A DNA stretch of 12,960 bases, from assembly GCA_964526375.1 (NCBI GenBank), contig CAZGLK010000022.1:1-12960 (forward strand), given 5' to 3'. Position 1 is the first letter of the stretch; each line of letters starts with the position of its first letter. Of this stretch, positions 11,319 to 12,960 are shown one piece after another. The stretch comes from CAZGLK01 sp964526375 (lineage in GTDB: Bacteria; Patescibacteriota; Minisyncoccia; JACQLN01). The notes under the pieces are model-generated. The model ran no database searches and had not been told where the DNA came from. It was given only the letters and a program-made list of their open reading frames with translations. The position numbers were made by a program, and so were the translations under genes.

Positions 11319-12960
11319 ATGGCTTTAGACATTCTAAACTACTTAATCCAATCCGGTCTTGTTCAGGAGTCCCAACTGCAAGATCTGCCGCCCGAAATAG
11401 TGGCTGATCCTGCCAAGCTGGAAGCCGAACTGCTTAAACGAAAACTGATCAAGCCCGGCGATATGCTTAAAGCCAAGAGCGCCGTTTTGGGCGTGCCTTT
11501 TTTGGATCTGACCAATCGCGACATTGGCGGGGACACACTGAAGGAGATTCCCGAGGATGCGGTCACGCACTACCGTTTTTTGCCGATTGAGCGCCAAGGC
11601 GAGGAGTTGATAATCGGCATGGTTGATCCGGAAGACGTAGAGGCCCGCGAGGCCTTAAAATTTATCGCGGTTAAGAATCACTTCACGCCCAAAATTTATT
11701 TGATTTCGGAGAGTGATTTTAACAACATCGCCCAGCAATACCGGGCGGCCGGCCGGGAAGTTTCACAGGCCTTGGAACAGCTGGAACAGGAATTGGGCGG
11801 TGATGCCGAGGGGGCAGTGGAGGGCCTAAAATCGGAGGAGAAAATAGAGCAGATCGTGGCCGAGGCGCCCATAACCAAAGTGGTGGCGGTTATTTTGCGA
11901 AATGCCGTGGAGGGGCGGGCTTCCGACATTCACATTGAGCCGCTGGAAGAGAGCACTCGAGTGCGATTCAGGCTGGATGGCGTGTTGTTTCCCTCGCTGA
12001 TCTTACCAAAGGCCACCCATAATTCGGTCATTGCCCGCATAAAGGTTCTGGCCAATCTAAAAATAGACGAAACCCGCATGCCCCAAGACGGCCGTTTCCA
12101 CGCCAAGATAAGCAATAAAAAAGTGGATTTTAGAGTCTCTTCATTTCCCACGGCCCAAGGCGAGAAAATTGTTTTAAGAATCCTGGATCCCAGCGCCGGC
12201 GTGGCTGGTTTTGAGGACTTGGGTTTTGTAGGGCACAACATGGAGGTTTTTGATCGCAGCCTCAAAAAGCCCTACGGCGTTGTGTTGATTGCCGGTCCCA
12301 CCGGTTCGGGGAAATCCACCACTCTTTACACCGCCTTAAACTCTTTAAATAAAGACGGGGTTAACATCATTACTTTGGAGGATCCGGTGGAGTATTACAT
12401 TGCCGGTGTCAACCAATCCCAGATTAAACCCGAGATCGGTTATACTTTTGCCTCGGGCTTGAGGAGTATTTTGCGCCAAGACCCAAACATTATAATGGTA
12501 GGCGAGATTCGCGACAAAGAAACAGCCGGTTTGGCCATACACGCGGCTTTAACCGGGCATTTGGTTTTTTCCACCATCCACACCAACTCGGCTTTGGGCA
12601 TAATCCCGCGCTTGGTAGATATGGACATAGATCAGTTTTTGCTGCCTTCCACTTTGGTTTGCGGTCTGGCCCAGCGGTTAATCAAAAAATTATGCCGCGA
12701 GTGCGCCAAGCCGGTGGAGGCCTCGGCGCCTTTTCAGAAAGTAATCAGCGAGACTCTGGCCGGGTTGCCCGAAGAAGAAATTCAAAAGTACAATCTTGTG
12801 AAACCCTACAATATGCTTTTTCAAGCGCCCGGTTGCGCCGCCTGCGGCAACAAAGGCACCAAAGGCCGCTTGGCCATTTACGAAATTTTTGAGATGACCA
12901 AGGAATTAGAGAAGATGCTTGAAAGCAAGGTCTCCGAGGCCGCCCTGGGTGAAGAGGCCG
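11319..12960 (+). CDS. pilB: Type IV pilus assembly ATPase PilB (cut by window edge)
   Basis: PilB is the cytoplasmic hexameric ATPase that powers pilus extension. About 547 residues are in the window and the frame is open at the right edge. MALDILNYLIQSGLV begins an N-terminal MshEN/T2SSE-type domain (about 1-165); EGRASDIHIEP starts the second N-terminal domain. Then come Walker A GPTGSGKS (326-333), the Asp-box/Walker B IIMVGEIRD (E396), the His-box HTN motif (STIHTN) and the PilB zinc site C459-x2-C462 with C506-x2-C509. The zinc site and domain order favour PilB or a GspE-like ATPase over the retraction ATPase PilT. pilT and pilC may lie beyond the edge. The start lies right after the GTCATN element, without an SD. 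Confidence 0.95.
   Translation, partial: MALDILNYLIQSGLVQESQLQDLPPEIVADPAKLEAELLKRKLIKPGDMLKAKSAVLGVPFLDLTNRDIGGDTLKEIPEDAVTHYRFLPIERQGEELIIGMVDPEDVEAREALKFIAVKNHFTPKIYLISESDFNNIAQQYRAAGREVSQALEQLEQELGGDAEGAVEGLKSEEKIEQIVAEAPITKVVAVILRNAVEGRASDIHIEPLEESTRVRFRLDGVLFPSLILPKATHNSVIARIKVLANLKIDETRMPQDGRFHAKISNKKVDFRVSSFPTAQGEKIVLRILDPSAGVAGFEDLGFVGHNMEVFDRSLKKPYGVVLIAGPTGSGKSTTLYTALNSLNKDGVNIITLEDPVEYYIAGVNQSQIKPEIGYTFASGLRSILRQDPNIIMVGEIRDKETAGLAIHAALTGHLVFSTIHTNSALGIIPRLVDMDIDQFLLPSTLVCGLAQRLIKKLCRECAKPVEASAPFQKVISETLAGLPEEEIQKYNLVKPYNMLFQAPGCAACGNKGTKGRLAIYEIFEMTKELEKMLESKVSEAALGEEA

Noticed and set aside
11047..11407. Open frames encoding Asp/Tyr or Val/Ile or Met/Thr repeats
   Set aside because: They are translations of the GTCATN hexamer array in several frames and overlap the pilB start or the preceding gene.

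Overview
The window looks like a scaffold piece from a Candidate Phyla Radiation (Patescibacteria, probably Parcubacteria-like) bacterium. The signs are a compact str operon (rpsL-rpsG-fusA) with an extra GxxExxY nuclease gene, an S12 with an insertion, an orphan PaaX/Cas2-fold protein, ComF, a minimal type IV pilus operon (pilM-N-O-small protein-B), and genes mostly without a visible Shine-Dalgarno (SD) sequence. This is inferred from gene content; there is no 16S rRNA here. Protein identities come from reading translations, not from searches.

Layout. Positions 1-535 hold the end of a partial gene and a small unknown gene cut by a 10-N scaffold gap, followed by an intrinsic terminator. A promoter embedded in that terminator starts the str operon (616-4282), which is followed by murB (4365-5315). 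Positions 5300-7150 are an accessory-looking stretch. It has a hairpin-rich spacer, four dispersed ~40-bp palindromes sharing an ACGATCGT core, a PaaX/Cas2-like gene whose apparent promoter lies in one palindrome, and a small zinc-ribbon gene with its own promoter and terminators. comF is on the minus strand (7154-7849). The pilus operon runs from 8051 to the right edge, where pilB is cut.

The most unusual property lies between the genes. Nearly every stop-to-start gap in the two operons is filled by an inverted-repeat element built from short degenerate units: TACGAAT between rpsL/rpsG, rpsG/fusA and comF/pilM; TACYAAT between pilN/pilO; AGGGTAT between fusA/murB; TAGGAT-type after pilO; and a GTCATN hexamer array before pilB. 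The elements begin at or a few bases after the upstream stop and end 2-18 bp before the next start. One TACGAAT element carries a complete GxxExxY PD-(D/E)XK nuclease gene whose start and stop lie at the arms, while its neighbour 490 bp upstream is the same element without cargo. This looks like a family of miniature palindromic elements, one of which carries a nuclease gene.

The second candidate system is the orphan Cas2-fold/winged-helix protein with its dispersed ACGATCGT palindromes and no cas1 or CRISPR array in view. Several proteins also carry insertions absent from their families: repeat-derived residues in EF-G between switch I and G3, about 100 Pro/Ala/Ser residues in PilM, and about 13 residues in S12.
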